Shown here in pieces: positions 1 to 10,003 of a stretch of 64,000 nt of DNA. The notes under the pieces were generated by a model. It was not told the origin of the DNA and ran no database searches. It worked only from the letters and a program-made list of their open reading frames with translations. Each line of letters begins with the position of its first letter. Position 1 is the first letter of the stretch. Source of the stretch: Christensenella hongkongensis. GTDB lineage: Bacteria; Bacillota; Clostridia; Christensenellales; Christensenellaceae. A program made the position numbers and the translations under genes. The stretch lies in assembly GCF_000981035.1 (NCBI RefSeq), contig NZ_LAYJ01000103.1, positions 41,511-105,510 of the forward strand. Reading direction: 5' to 3'.

Positions 1-816
1 AAAGTTTCCGGCCGATTTGGACATCTTTTTATTGTCGATATTAATATATCCGTTGTGCATCCAGTAGTTTGCAAACGGTTTTCCCGTGGCCGCTTCGCTC
101 TGCGCAACCTCGTTTTCATGGTGGGGGAATTTCAGGTCTTGCCCGCCGCCGTGGATATCAAGCGTATCCCCAAGGTACTTCATACTCATTGCCGAGCACT
201 CGATATGCCAGCCCGGGCGGCCTTTGCCCCATGGACTGTCCCATGCGATTTCGCCGTCCTTCTGCGCCTTCCACAGCGCAAAATCCATAGGATTCTTTTT
301 ACTCTCGTTGATGTCGATCCGCGCGCCAAGCTCAAGCTCGGACAGGTCTTGCCCGGACAACTTGCCATAGCCCGGGAAACTCTGCGTATCGAAATATACG
401 TCGCCGTTCAGCTCGTATGCGTGGCCTTTATCGATGAGTTTTTGCACGAGCGCAATAATTTCGCCAATATGTTCCGTCGCTTTCGGATGAATGGTTGCCG
501 GACGAACGTTCAATGCCTGTGCATCCTTGAAATATTCATCGATGAAGCGGTCTCCAAGCTCTTTTACCGTAATGCCTTCCTCTGCCGCCACGCGGATCAT
601 CTTATCGTCCACATCCGTAAAATTCTGTACGAAATTCACTTTGTAGCCCCGGTATTCCAAATACCTCCTGAGCGTATCGAATACGATCAGCGGACGTGCG
701 TTCCCGATATGGACATAATTGTAAACCGTCGGTCCGCACGCGTATATATTGAACTGCCCCGGCGTGAGCGGATTCAGTTCCTCTTTTTTGCCTGTCATTG
801 AATTAAAAATCTTCAA
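1..816 (-). CDS. cysS: Cysteinyl-tRNA synthetase, 5' part (runs off the window)
   Basis: This class I aminoacyl-tRNA synthetase charges tRNA-Cys in the cytoplasm. The first 272 codons are visible and the rest lies beyond the window edge. Cys27 in ACGPTVY is the expected zinc ligand, HIGN at 36-39 is the HIGH motif, and KMSKS lies at 264-268. I chose a TTG start because the reading [13 protein letters not shown] matches the family N-terminus and AAAGGGGC lies upstream of it. The internal ATG at codon 7 would remove conserved residues. Identity is certain; the start is very likely. Confidence 0.95.
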   Translation of the reverse strand, partial: MKIFNSMTGKKEELNPLTPGQFNIYACGPTVYNYVHIGNARPLIVFDTLRRYLEYRGYKVNFVQNFTDVDDKMIRVAAEEGITVKELGDRFIDEYFKDAQALNVRPATIHPKATEHIGEIIALVQKLIDKGHAYELNGDVYFDTQSFPGYGKLSGQDLSELELGARIDINESKKNPMDFALWKAQKDGEIAWDSPWGKGRPGWHIECSAMSMKYLGDTLDIHGGGQDLKFPHHENEVAQSEAATGKPFANYWMHNGYINIDNKKMSKSAGNF

Positions 817-875
817 GCTAACTGCCCCTTTGTGTGCCCCGCCACCTCGCAGAGCCTAATTTTCTATGCGTTCTT

Positions 876-904
876 ATTATAATATAAGCGCGGTAAATTC
901 ACAA
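876..904 (-). promoter_or_regulatory. Putative sigma-A promoter of cysS
   Basis: On the minus strand a TTGTGA box at 899-904 is followed after 17 bp by TATAAT at 876-881, about 60 bp upstream of the cysS start. No T-box signature is visible in the short leader. Confidence 0.55.
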
Positions 905-914
905 CACAATTCCT

Positions 915-949
915 CAAAAGAAAATTGCCCGCCAAAGCCGCCGGGCATT
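915..949 (-). terminator. Rho-independent terminator after the ABC-F gene
   Basis: On the minus strand TGCCCG pairs with CGGGCA around a short loop and is followed by a T-rich tract (ATTTTCTTTT). It lies about 20 bp past the stop of the ABC-F gene. Confidence 0.7.
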
Positions 950-969
950 TCCTGACCGGATATCCCCTT

Positions 970-2877
970 CTATTCTTCCTCGGAAATGAGCAACCATTCT
1001 TCCATCAGCTCTTCATGCCGCGCTTTCAATTCTTCCAGCTCCGCACAATTCCTGCCAATCAGTTCGAAATCGGCAGCGTTCTCGGCTATCTCCATATTGA
1101 GCTGCGTCTCGCGCGCTTCAATTTCAGCAATGTTTTTCTCCAGCGATGAAATCCGCTCCCTGCGTTTTGCTTCCTGCGCCCTGCGCTGCTTCGGATTTTT
1201 CACCTCAGCGATCTCGCTTACGGTCTTTGTCTTCTTCTCAGCAGCTTCGCGGCTTGCAGCCTCCTGCTGCTCTTCCTGCTCCTTTAATTCCCTGTACTCG
1301 TCGAAGGTTCCGTCAAATTCATTGATGCCCCCGCCTGCGATCTCATAAATCTTTCCCGCAAGCGCATTGATGAAATAGCGGTCATGCGACACAAAGAGCA
1401 GCGTTCCCGTATACTCCTTCAGCGCCGCCTCCAGGCTTTCGCGCGCCGGAAGGTCTAAATGGTTGGTCGGCTCATCCAGGAGAAGCACGTTGTATTCCCC
1501 GCACATAAGCAGCGCAAGCCCAACCTTGGCCCGCTCCCCGCCGGAAAGCTCTCCCACTTTTTTGAATACATCCTCCCCCGTCAGAAGCACTCGACCAAGC
1601 ATGGAGCGCGAGCCGTATTCCAGCAGGGAAGGATACGCGTCCCAAATTTCCTGCAATACAGTCTTGCCCGGCGTCATATTTTTGTTTTCCTGATCGTAAT
1701 AACCAACCAGTGTATTTTTTCCAAACGCAACGGCTGTATCTGCCTCACCGTTTGCCACAGCCACCAGCTTTTTCATGAGCGTCGATTTGCCCGTTCCATT
1801 ATCGCCGATAATCGCCGCTTTTTCGCCACGTTTCATTTCCATGCCGATATCCCGGGCCAATATTGTTTTTTCTTCCCCCACCGCAAGCGTAAGCCCCGTC
1901 ACTGTCAGGATATCGTTTACCGGCCTTTGCGTAAAAGTAAAGTTGAAGCTGGGCGCCTTAACAGAAGTCTTTGGCTTCCTGATCCGCTCCATACTGCTCA
2001 GCTTTTTCACGCGGCTTTGCGCGCTTTTTGCCGTGGAGGCCCTTGTGAGGTTGCGCGCGACGTAATCTTCCATGTGAGCGATCTGCCGGGACTGCTTTTC
2101 GTATTCCTTCATCTGGAAAGAGATATAGTCCGCTTTCAGCTGTTTATATTGGGTATAATTTCCCGTATATTCCGTAAGCTCCGTATCGTCCACTTCCCAT
2201 ATCTTTTGCGCCAGTTTATCCAAAAAATAACGGTCGTGCGACACGATCAATACCGCTCCCTTATAGCCGTTCAGGTAATCCTCCAGCCACATCAGCGTCT
2301 TGAAATCAAGATGGTTGGTCGGCTCATCCAGAATCAACAGTTCAGGATCCATAAGCAGCAGCTTTGCGATCGCAAGCCTCGTTTTTTCTCCTCCCGAAAG
2401 TGTCGAAATATTGGTATCACAGGCTTTATCTGCAAAGCCCATACCGTTCAAAATCTTTTTGATCTTTACCTCTACCTGATACCCGTCGCTCGCCTCAAAG
2501 TTTGTCTGCGCCTGTGCATAAGCCGTCTGTAACGCTTTGTCCTCCGGATGCAGCGACATCTGCTTTTCCAGCTCGCGCATCTTTTTTCCTGCGGCAAGCG
2601 CCTTCGCAAAAACAGTACGCATCTCCTCAATAATGGTATGATCCGCCACAAGCCCGCTGTTCTGCTCCAGATATCCGATGGAGAGGTCCGCCTTATGTGT
2701 AACGTTCCCTTCCTCCGGAAGGATGCGCCGCACAATGGTTTTTAAAAGCGTGGTCTTCCCCGCGCCGTTCGCGCCGATCAGCCCTATTTTATCTCCCGCG
2801 TTGATATTCGCCGTAATGTGATTTAATATTTCGGTCTCGCCGTACGCAACGGTTACGTCCGTAATTGATACAAGCAT
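970..2877 (-). CDS. ABC-F family ribosome-associated ATPase
   Basis: This is a soluble twin-ATPase protein of 635 residues with no membrane segment. Walker A is GANGAGKT at 35-42, and the first half has LSGGEKTRLA and ILDEPTNHLD. The second half has GDNGTGKST, LSGGERAKVG and LLLDEPTNHLD. The linker between the halves is charged, and a coiled-coil C-terminus runs from about residue 555. This is the Uup/YdiF-like layout, known to act on the ribosome rather than in transport. It is the last gene of the lepA-hemW-ABC-F run, 37 bp after hemW, which fits a translation role. Whether it is a housekeeping or antibiotic-protection member cannot be told from sequence alone. Confidence 0.9.
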   Translation of the reverse strand: MLVSITDVTVAYGETEILNHITANINAGDKIGLIGANGAGKTTLLKTIVRRILPEEGNVTHKADLSIGYLEQNSGLVADHTIIEEMRTVFAKALAAGKKMRELEKQMSLHPEDKALQTAYAQAQTNFEASDGYQVEVKIKKILNGMGFADKACDTNISTLSGGEKTRLAIAKLLLMDPELLILDEPTNHLDFKTLMWLEDYLNGYKGAVLIVSHDRYFLDKLAQKIWEVDDTELTEYTGNYTQYKQLKADYISFQMKEYEKQSRQIAHMEDYVARNLTRASTAKSAQSRVKKLSSMERIRKPKTSVKAPSFNFTFTQRPVNDILTVTGLTLAVGEEKTILARDIGMEMKRGEKAAIIGDNGTGKSTLMKKLVAVANGEADTAVAFGKNTLVGYYDQENKNMTPGKTVLQEIWDAYPSLLEYGSRSMLGRVLLTGEDVFKKVGELSGGERAKVGLALLMCGEYNVLLLDEPTNHLDLPARESLEAALKEYTGTLLFVSHDRYFINALAGKIYEIAGGGINEFDGTFDEYRELKEQEEQQEAASREAAEKKTKTVSEIAEVKNPKQRRAQEAKRRERISSLEKNIAEIEARETQLNMEIAENAADFELIGRNCAELEELKARHEELMEEWLLISEEE

Positions 2878-2914
2878 TCTTTTCTTTACCTATCTGATGT
2901 AATCTTTAAATTCC

Positions 2915-4045
2915 TCATAAGTTCCTGATCATCTCTGCAACCAACTGGTTTTGCAGGTCAAATCCGCGCCTTGTCGGCGCAATACCACGATCGTCAAGCG
3001 TAATCAAGCCCAACTCGTATACATGGAGCACCTCTTTACGAAAACGCTCTAAAAAGTCTTCCCCAAACCTGCTCTTATAATCGAAAAAAGAAAATCCGTT
3101 TTTCAGGCGAAGCTTCAGCATGATATATTCTATCTTCCGCTCGTCATCCGAGCACATCTCATATGACGAATAATGAAGCTTTCCCGTACCCAAATTCGCA
3201 ATATATTCGTCAATATCCAACGTATTTGCAAACCGCAGGCGGTCTATACACGAATGTGCCGCGGCGCCAAGTCCGAGATAATCCTTGATATTCCAGTACT
3301 TGAGGTTATGCCTGCATTCACGCTTTCTTTGTGCAAAATTGGATATTTCGTAATTCTCATAGTCCCTGTCCGCAAGCAGGTCCTGTGCCATATGATACAT
3401 GGCAAGGTCCATATCCTCCCCCGCAGGCTCAAGCTCCCTGTTTTCAACCATTTCATACAGGAGGGTTCCTTCCTCCAGCCCCAGCGCGTAAGCGGAGACA
3501 TGCTCCGGCCTTTTTTCGATTACATGGATAAGAGTCGCTTCCCAGTCCTCAAGCGTTTGCTCCGGAAGCGCGTAAATAATGTCGATATTGATATTGGTAA
3601 AGCCCGCTTCTCTCGCCAAATCATATGCTTCGTCAAAGAGCTCTACCGTATGCTGCCGCCCCAGTGTCAGCAAATGCCTGTTTTGTGCCGCCTGCAATCC
3701 GATGCTCAGGCGGTTTATTCCCGCCTCCCGGTAGGCTGCAAGCTTTTCCTTCGTAAGGGAGCATGGATTTGCCTCGAGCGTCACTTCCGCGTCGCTATAG
3801 AGTGCGTACGACCTGCGCAGCTCGTCCATGACCGCAACGATATAGCCCGCATCCGGCAGCGACGGCGTTCCTCCTCCGAAAAAAACGGAATCCACCGGCT
3901 TATTATACATCGCCCCGGTGAGCTCCGTTTCCTTCAAAAGAGCACGCATATATGCGTCTATCCTGTCTTTTTTATCAATCGACAAAAAATCGCAGTACGA
4001 ACATTTTTTCAGGCAAAAAGGGATGTGAAAATATAATCCAAGCAT
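2915..4045 (-). CDS. hemW: HemW-like radical SAM heme chaperone
   Basis: A radical SAM protein of 376 residues in the coproporphyrinogen III oxidase-like group. The cluster motif CLKKCSYC at 11-18 (CxxxCxxC) sits at the extreme N-terminus after YFHIPF, as is typical of HemW. GGGTPS and the family tail with NGFSFFDY follow. HemW proteins bind heme and hand it to respiratory enzymes; true oxidase activity is not expected. The gene starts 10 bp after lepA, the common Gram-positive arrangement, and is probably cotranscribed with it. Confidence 0.9.
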   Translation of the reverse strand: MLGLYFHIPFCLKKCSYCDFLSIDKKDRIDAYMRALLKETELTGAMYNKPVDSVFFGGGTPSLPDAGYIVAVMDELRRSYALYSDAEVTLEANPCSLTKEKLAAYREAGINRLSIGLQAAQNRHLLTLGRQHTVELFDEAYDLAREAGFTNINIDIIYALPEQTLEDWEATLIHVIEKRPEHVSAYALGLEEGTLLYEMVENRELEPAGEDMDLAMYHMAQDLLADRDYENYEISNFAQRKRECRHNLKYWNIKDYLGLGAAAHSCIDRLRFANTLDIDEYIANLGTGKLHYSSYEMCSDDERKIEYIMLKLRLKNGFSFFDYKSRFGEDFLERFRKEVLHVYELGLITLDDRGIAPTRRGFDLQNQLVAEMIRNL

Positions 4046-4055
4046 AACAAAACCT

Positions 4056-5861
4056 TTACTTATCCATCTTCAAAACGCTCATGAACGCCTCGGACGGCAC
4101 CTCTACGCTGCCCACCTGACGCATCCGTTTTTTTCCTTCTTTCTGCTTTTCAAGCAGTTTCTTTTTCCTCGAAATATCCCCGCCATAGCACTTTGCAAGC
4201 ACATCCTTACGCAGCGCCTTCACTGTCTCGCGCGCAATGATCTTCCCGCCGATTGCGGCCTGAATCGGGATTTCAAACATCTGGCGCGGAATCACTTCCT
4301 TGAGTTTTTCCGCAATCATCCTGCCACGCCCATACGCCCTATCCTTATGGACAATCAGCGACAGTGCGTCGCACATTTCCCCGTTTAAAAGGATATCGAG
4401 CTTCACAAGCTCGCTCTTTTCGTATCCCTTGATTTCGTAATCCATGGACGCATAGCCCCGGGTACGCGATTTCAGGTTATCAAAAAAATCATAGATGATC
4501 TCGTTGAGCGGAATCTCGTAATGCAGCAGCACACGCGTGGATTCAATATATTCCATGTTTTTGAAAACGCCTCGTTTTTCCTGGCACAGCTCCATCACCG
4601 CGCCCACATACGTATCCGGCATCATAACCCCCACCTTTGCAACCGGCTCCTCCATATATTCGATGAGGGAGGGATCCGGCAGGTTCGTTGGGTTTTCAAT
4701 CTCAATTTCTTCCCCACTCGTAAGGCGCACGCGGTAGGAAACGCTTGGCGCAGTCGTAACGAGGTCCAGGTCAAACTCGCGTTCCAGCCGCTCCTGAATG
4801 ATCTCCATATGCAGCAGTCCCAAAAAACCGCAGCGAAATCCAAAGCCCAGCGCCACAGACACTTCAGGATCGTAAATCAGAGACGCGTCGTTTAACTGCA
4901 GGCGCTCCAGAGCGTCGCGCAGGTCGTCATATTTTGCACCGTCTGCAGGATAAATACCGCAGTAAACCATCGGCGTAATCTTCTTATATCCGGGGAGCGG
5001 CTCATTCGCAGGCTTTTGCTCATCCGTGATGGTATCGCCCACGCGCGTATCCGCGACGTTTTTGATGCTCGCGGCAATGTAACCCACCTCGCCTGCCTTG
5101 ATTTCCTTGGTCGGTATCAGTTCAGGCGTAAACATGCCAACCTCTGTCGCGTCAAACGTCCTGCCTGACGCCATAAATTTGATACGCGTTCCTGCGCACG
5201 CCCGTCCGTCCATCACGCGCACATAGCTGATAGCGCCCTTATAATTATCATAAAAAGAATCGAATACAAGCGCTTTCAACGGCTTTTCTACCTCGCCTGA
5301 CGGTGGTGGCAGTTTCTCTACAATGGCTTGCAGCACCTGCTCTACATTTTCCCCGCTCTTGGCGCTGATGCGCGGTGCATCCGAAGCATCGAGGCCAAGC
5401 ACATCTTCGATTTCCTTGGCGATTTCATCCGGGCGGGCGCTTGGAAGGTCTACCTTGTTGATCACCGGGATGATCTCAAGGTTGTTATCCATGGCCAGAT
5501 AGACGTTTGCCAGTGTCTGCGCCTCGATTCCCTGACTCGCATCCACCACAAGCACAGCTCCTTCGCATGCGGCAAGGCTGCGTGAAACTTCGTAGGTAAA
5601 ATCGACGTGGCCGGGCGTATCGATGAGGTTCAGTTCATACTCTACGCCGTTATATTCGTAGATCATACGCACCGCCTGCGATTTGATCGTAATTCCGCGC
5701 TCCCGTTCGAGCTCCATCGTATCAAGAAGCTGCTCTTTCAGATCGCGCTGGGCCACTGTTTCCGTCATCTCGATCAGACGGTCGGCAAGCGTTGATTTTC
5801 CGTGGTCTATATGTGCAATAATGCAAAAATTACGTATATTTTTCTGGTATTCGTTTCTCAT
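4056..5861 (-). CDS. lepA: Elongation factor 4 (LepA), ribosome-associated GTPase
   Basis: A translational GTPase that acts on stalled or mis-set ribosomes. Visible motifs are AHIDHGKS (G1), DTPGHVDF (G3) and NKVD (G4), followed by domain II, the EF-G-like domains and the LepA-specific C-terminus rich in basic residues ([11 protein letters not shown]). With the start at ATG 5861 the protein has 601 residues, the normal length. That ATG has AAGGAG at ideal spacing, whereas an in-frame ATG seven codons upstream has none. It is the first gene of the lepA-hemW-ABC-F operon and diverges from pgcA. Confidence 0.96.
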   Translation of the reverse strand: MRNEYQKNIRNFCIIAHIDHGKSTLADRLIEMTETVAQRDLKEQLLDTMELERERGITIKSQAVRMIYEYNGVEYELNLIDTPGHVDFTYEVSRSLAACEGAVLVVDASQGIEAQTLANVYLAMDNNLEIIPVINKVDLPSARPDEIAKEIEDVLGLDASDAPRISAKSGENVEQVLQAIVEKLPPPSGEVEKPLKALVFDSFYDNYKGAISYVRVMDGRACAGTRIKFMASGRTFDATEVGMFTPELIPTKEIKAGEVGYIAASIKNVADTRVGDTITDEQKPANEPLPGYKKITPMVYCGIYPADGAKYDDLRDALERLQLNDASLIYDPEVSVALGFGFRCGFLGLLHMEIIQERLEREFDLDLVTTAPSVSYRVRLTSGEEIEIENPTNLPDPSLIEYMEEPVAKVGVMMPDTYVGAVMELCQEKRGVFKNMEYIESTRVLLHYEIPLNEIIYDFFDNLKSRTRGYASMDYEIKGYEKSELVKLDILLNGEMCDALSLIVHKDRAYGRGRMIAEKLKEVIPRQMFEIPIQAAIGGKIIARETVKALRKDVLAKCYGGDISRKKKLLEKQKEGKKRMRQVGSVEVPSEAFMSVLKMDK

Positions 5862-6137
5862 AGATTCTCCTTGCGTGACCATTCCCCGGCAGACGCCCTG
5901 TCAAAAATCTGCACACGACAAAAATACGGGCAAACTGTCCTATTATCATGATACAGACAGCCGCCCTAAAAATCAACAAAATAATCCGTGTTGGCAAATA
6001 TAATTGTGTTATAATAATAGTGTTAATGAAAAGGCGGCGCAACTGCCGATCGATGTATTTGCGCTGATTGATTATACGGATATATGCACAGCAATGAAAA
6101 CAGAGCGTTTGGATTTTAAAATACAAGGAGGATTCTC
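5862..6137. promoter_or_regulatory. Divergent lepA/pgcA intergenic region
   Basis: An AT-rich 276-bp spacer between divergent genes. A TATAAT on the plus strand at 6010-6015 is a plausible -10 element for pgcA. AAGGAGG just before 6138 is its ribosome site. I see no clear -35 box and no conserved RNA structure. Confidence 0.35.
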
Positions 6138-7859
6138 ATGACTTATCAGGAAAATTATGAGGTTTGGAAAAAGGCCCTTGCAGGAACTGAATACGAACAG
6201 GAGATTGCAGACGTTGCAAAAGACTCGGAAACGCTTCAGGATTCGTTTTATAAAGAAATGGAATTTGGTACTGCCGGAATGCGCGGCATTATTGGCATGG
6301 GTACCAACCGTATGAACGTGTTTACTGTAAAACGCGCGACGCAGGCCCTTGCAAACAACATCCTTGCACATGGAGATCCGCTTGCGGGCGTAGCAATCGC
6401 TTATGATACGCGTAAAAACAGCGACCTTTTCGCACGTGAGACGGCGGGCGTTTTGTGCGCGAACGGCATCAACGTATTTATGTACGATACGCCCCATAGC
6501 GTTCCGCAGCTTTCGTTTACGATCCTCGAGCTCAATACGACAGCAGGTGTCGTGATCACGGCGAGCCACAACCCGCCTGAGTACAATGGATATAAGGTAT
6601 ACGGCGAGGACGGCGGACAGTGTCCTGTCGCTGATTCCGACCGTATTACGCAATACATTTCAGAAATCGACGATATGTTCCATATCAAATCCATGCCGCT
6701 TGACGAGGCGGAACGCAAAGGCCTGCTGACATATATCGGCAGGGAGCTCGATGAAATCTATTTCAAAAAAGTTGAGGATTTGTGTATTCATCCTGAAATC
6801 GTCAAAAAAATGGCCGATACGCTCAATATCGTCTACACGCCGCTGCACGGCACGGGAAACGTTCCGGTGCGGCGCGTGTTAAAGGACCTGGGTATCAAAC
6901 GTCTTCACGTCGTTCCCGAGCAGGAGCATCCCGATCCGGCGTTTTCGACGGTAAAGGCTCCCAATCCCGAGGAACGCGAATGCTTTAACCTCGCAATGGC
7001 GCTTGCAAACCAGAAGGACGCGAACCTTATCCTTGCCACCGATCCGGACAGCGACCGCCTTGGCGTTGCCGTGCGTAATACGGAGCATGAATTTGTGATC
7101 CTTACCGGCAACCAGATCGGCTGCCTGCTTATGGATTATGTTCTTTCCCAGAAAAAGGCCGGTTTCACAGGCGGCGAATTTGTGGTGAAATCAATCGTGA
7201 CAAGCGATATGGTGGATACCATCGCAGCTCATTACGGTGTAGAGCTTCGCAGCGTATTTACCGGATTTAAGTTCATTGCCGAACAGATCAAGCTTTCGCA
7301 GCGTACCGGAAAGGGTAAATTTGTATTCGGCTTTGAAGAAAGCTACGGCTATTTGCAGGGCGCGTTCGTCCGCGACAAGGACGCCGTGCAGGCCGCGATG
7401 ATGATCGCCGAGGCCGCATGCTGGTATGCTTCCCTTGGCAAGACGCTTTACGAAGTATTGATCGATATGTATGAAAAATACGGCTGGTTCGAGGAACTCG
7501 TGATTTCTAAAACGCTGTATGGCAAAGAAGGAATCGAGAAGATACAGAACGCGGTCAAAACCCTGCGCGCGCATTACCCGGAAACAATCGGTGATTTCCC
7601 GGTTGTCGCGGTGCGCGACTATCTGAAACAGGAGCGCATCGACCTTAAAACAGGCAAAGCAACGCCCATCGATATGGAGCAATCCAATGTGCTTTATTTC
7701 GAGCTGGAGGGCGGCAGGTTTATTATCCGTCCTTCAGGCACGGAACCGAAGTTGAAATCCTATCTTTCCACCTCCTCTATGGATAAGCAGGAGGCGGAAT
7801 ACCAGCTCGGAAAGCTTAAGGAAAGTGCGGAGAACCTGATCGAAAAATTGATCAGCTGA
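6138..7859 (+). CDS. pgcA: Phosphoglucomutase/phosphomannomutase (alpha-PGM family)
   Basis: Interconverts hexose 1- and 6-phosphates, linking glycolysis to cell-wall and glycan precursors. The protein has 573 residues, as expected for the Bacillus PgcA type. It carries the phosphoserine loop TASHNP with Ser143, the metal loop DPDSDR near residue 300, the sugar-binding FEESYGY near 393, and the phosphate-binding RPSGTEPK near the C-terminus. AAGGAGG precedes the ATG. It is a single gene ending at a shared bidirectional terminator opposite mtnA. Confidence 0.93.
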   Translation: MTYQENYEVWKKALAGTEYEQEIADVAKDSETLQDSFYKEMEFGTAGMRGIIGMGTNRMNVFTVKRATQALANNILAHGDPLAGVAIAYDTRKNSDLFARETAGVLCANGINVFMYDTPHSVPQLSFTILELNTTAGVVITASHNPPEYNGYKVYGEDGGQCPVADSDRITQYISEIDDMFHIKSMPLDEAERKGLLTYIGRELDEIYFKKVEDLCIHPEIVKKMADTLNIVYTPLHGTGNVPVRRVLKDLGIKRLHVVPEQEHPDPAFSTVKAPNPEERECFNLAMALANQKDANLILATDPDSDRLGVAVRNTEHEFVILTGNQIGCLLMDYVLSQKKAGFTGGEFVVKSIVTSDMVDTIAAHYGVELRSVFTGFKFIAEQIKLSQRTGKGKFVFGFEESYGYLQGAFVRDKDAVQAAMMIAEAACWYASLGKTLYEVLIDMYEKYGWFEELVISKTLYGKEGIEKIQNAVKTLRAHYPETIGDFPVVAVRDYLKQERIDLKTGKATPIDMEQSNVLYFELEGGRFIIRPSGTEPKLKSYLSTSSMDKQEAEYQLGKLKESAENLIEKLIS

Positions 7860-7878
7860 ATCACTCATCAAAGCAATA

Positions 7879-7909
7879 AAGGGCTGTGGGAATTTCTCCC
7901 ACAGCCCTT
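7879..7909. terminator. Bidirectional terminator between pgcA and mtnA
   Basis: A perfect 13-bp stem (AAGGGCTGTGGGA paired with its complement) around a 5-base loop, between two convergent stop codons. T-rich sequence follows on both sides. Confidence 0.88.
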
Positions 7910-7923
7910 ACTGTTTAAACTTT

Positions 7924-9006
7924 TTAATCATTCTGCGCCTTGCTTTTCTTCTCGAAGATTTCCTTAAGGGAAACATCAAACGGCGGATATGCAATGCCGT
8001 ATTCTGTGATGATCGCCGTGATAAACTGCGCGTCTGTCACGTCAAAGCTTGGGTTGTATACCTTTACGCCCTCAGGGGCCATGCGTTTTTCATACCACAT
8101 TTCCGTTACTTCCTCCGCGGGGCGAAGCTCGATATGGATATCTCCGCCGGACTCGCAGTCCATATCAATCGTGGAGGTCGGCGCGCAGACATAAAACGGA
8201 ATTCCATAATTTTTTGCCGCAATGGCAACATAAGAGGTCCCGATTTTATTCGCTGTATCCCCGTTTTTCGCCACACGGTCACAGCCCACAAACACAGCGT
8301 CCACAAGCCCCTGCCGCATAACGGACGGAGCCATATTATCACAAAGAAGCGTCGTATCGATGCCCGCCTCCATCAGCTCGTAAGCAGTAAGGCGCGCTCC
8401 CTGCAGGAGTGGACGCGTTTCATCGCAAAACACACGGAAACCGTAACCTTTTTCCTGTCCAAGATACATGGGCGCGGTTGCCGTTCCGTACTTTGATGTG
8501 GCAAGCTGGCCCGCGTTGCAGTGCGTCAACAGCCCCATGCCCGGTTTTAAAAGGGATAACCCGTTCTCTCCGATGGTTTTGCAAACCCGGATATCCTCGC
8601 GCTTGATTTCGTTTGCCTCTGCGAGCAACAGCTGCTTAATCTGCCCGACTGTTTTTTCGCGGTTGGCAAGAACAACCGCGTCCATGCGGTTCAGGGCCCA
8701 CGAAAGGTTTACCGCAGTTGGCCTAGCCGAATCAAGGTAGTCCTTCGCCCGCTTAAATTTTTCATAAAATGCGTCAAAATCCTGTTCTTCTATCTCTTTT
8801 GCCGCCAAATAGATACCAAATCCCGCCGCAACTCCGATTGCCGGCGCACCGCGTACTTTAAGAAGGTAGATCGCATCCCAGATGCTTTCCTGATCCTTCA
8901 GGTGAAGTATTTCCTTATGATAGGGCAGCTGCGTCTGGTCGATAATCAGAAGCGCGCTGTTTTCATCGTCCAGGGCGACGGTTTCCATGTCAAAGATCGT
9001 ATCCAT
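7924..9006 (-). CDS. mtnA: S-methyl-5-thioribose-1-phosphate isomerase (MtnA family)
   Basis: An aldose-ketose isomerase of the eIF2B-like fold that converts methylthioribose 1-phosphate (in relatives, 5-deoxyribose or ribose 1-phosphate) to the ribulose form. RGAPAIG at 52-58, the catalytic Cys163 in THCNAG and the catalytic Asp243 in GCDR are all present, 80 residues apart as in the Bacillus enzyme. [10 protein letters not shown] follows. ATG 9006 has GGGAGA five bases upstream and gives 360 residues; a longer reading would overlap the preceding gene. It lies 19 bp after the EutN/CcmL-like gene, so the two are probably cotranscribed. No other methionine-salvage gene is in view, so the substrate is open. 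Confidence 0.9.
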   Translation of the reverse strand: MDTIFDMETVALDDENSALLIIDQTQLPYHKEILHLKDQESIWDAIYLLKVRGAPAIGVAAGFGIYLAAKEIEEQDFDAFYEKFKRAKDYLDSARPTAVNLSWALNRMDAVVLANREKTVGQIKQLLLAEANEIKREDIRVCKTIGENGLSLLKPGMGLLTHCNAGQLATSKYGTATAPMYLGQEKGYGFRVFCDETRPLLQGARLTAYELMEAGIDTTLLCDNMAPSVMRQGLVDAVFVGCDRVAKNGDTANKIGTSYVAIAAKNYGIPFYVCAPTSTIDMDCESGGDIHIELRPAEEVTEMWYEKRMAPEGVKVYNPSFDVTDAQFITAIITEYGIAYPPFDVSLKEIFEKKSKAQND

Positions 9007-9025
9007 TGAATCTCCCATAGTATCG

Positions 9026-9757
9026 TTATTTTTTCTTTCTGTTGCGGTATTTATCGAGCCGTGAAAAGGTTTCTTTCTGCTCTTCATTTTCCGCAGATTT
9101 ATCTGTCGTTTGCCCCGGCTGCGTACCTTCCTGCATTCCTGTCTCTTCCGTGCCGATTTGCCTCATATAGGAATCTGCCGGGATTTCGACAGGCTTGAAT
9201 TCGGTCGTCAGGTATTTTGCATAATCTTCATATGGCACCGAGCTTGTTACCTGCGGTACAGGCTCCTGCGGCGCTTCCTCCCTGTAGCTGCTGTCAAGCT
9301 CTTCGTGCAGGGCTTTGAATTCCGCTGTGAGGTCTGTCACAAGGTCTACCGCGGCTTCCGGAGCAGGCGCTTGCGCCGCTTCCGTTTGCTTTTGCTCTTC
9401 TTCAAGCGCCGCGTAAATATCCGGAATCGGCGCCGTCACATATTCCTCTTCCGGCTCCTCCTGGCGTGCGGCAATCTGCTCGAAATAATTTTTGCCTTCA
9501 AATTCAAGAGACTCGGGAATCGCCACCACGCGCTCATCCGGCGCTCCGGCAGCCATTCCGTCCCACGAAGCGCTGCCGGATGAACAAATTACGATCTGCC
9601 CGGTCTTTGCTCCAAGCCTGTCCATCACCAAAAAAGACGCTCCGTTTTCTTTTAACGTATCCACTTCCACAGGAATTGCGATCAGTATATCCGTTCCATA
9701 TAATTCGTCTGATTTTGTCAGGCTTTGCGCAACCCCGACTATTTTTGCCAGCCGCAT
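9026..9757 (-). CDS. EutN/CcmL-like vertex-domain protein with long disordered tail
   Basis: Residues 1-92 match the bacterial microcompartment vertex (EutN/CcmL) fold: MRLAKIVG at the start, then [20 protein letters not shown], which fits the family pattern of DxxGA, G, then SGSS/A, and a closing [12 protein letters not shown] strand. Family proteins normally stop near 90-100 residues. Here about 150 acidic, Pro/Gln/Glu-rich residues follow, ending in [11 protein letters not shown]. The tail holds two similar short segments, DLTAEFKAL and [17 protein letters not shown] precedes the ATG. It is the first gene of an operon with mtnA. No hexameric shell protein is in the window. Assignment to the fold is fairly secure; a shell role is inference. 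Confidence 0.78.
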   Translation of the reverse strand: MRLAKIVGVAQSLTKSDELYGTDILIAIPVEVDTLKENGASFLVMDRLGAKTGQIVICSSGSASWDGMAAGAPDERVVAIPESLEFEGKNYFEQIAARQEEPEEEYVTAPIPDIYAALEEEQKQTEAAQAPAPEAAVDLVTDLTAEFKALHEELDSSYREEAPQEPVPQVTSSVPYEDYAKYLTTEFKPVEIPADSYMRQIGTEETGMQEGTQPGQTTDKSAENEEQKETFSRLDKYRNRKKK

Positions 9758-9941
9758 ATTTTTACTCCTTTAAAATCATAATCAATCAAATTACAGCGTA
9801 TTAACTTGCGGCATCGCAGGGCTGCTCCGCCGGAAAGGTTCGCTGCATAACAGTTTCTAACAAATGCTTGCTGTGCAACCATTTGGCAAACTGCAACAAA
9901 ATTCTACTTTTCATCTTATTATTTCTGCCTGCCAATGTCAA
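9758..9941 (-). promoter_or_regulatory. Promoter and structured 150-nt leader of the EutN-like/mtnA operon
   Basis: On the minus strand TTGACA (9936-9941) and TAAGAT (9913-9918) are exactly 17 bp apart. The predicted leader is about 150 nt, and its 3' half can fold into a nested helix (CAGCG with CGCTG outside, GGC with GCC and GCA with TGC inside). I recognise no known riboswitch class. Confidence 0.5.
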
Positions 9942-9952
9942 CCGAATCAGTC

Positions 9953-9983
9953 AAAAAAGCCCCGCCGGATAAATCCGGGCGGG
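9953..9983 (-). terminator. Terminator after phoR
   Basis: On the minus strand CCCGCCCGGA pairs with TCCGGCGGG, with one bulge, and is followed by a run of six T. It lies 20 bp past the phoR stop and just before the next operon's -35 box. Confidence 0.8.
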
Positions 9984-10003
9984 ACTGCTTTGCAAAATTT
10001 CGA

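Noticed and set aside
1459..2532. 357-codon plus-strand frame
   Set aside because: It is antisense to the ABC-F gene and shows no recognisable domain.
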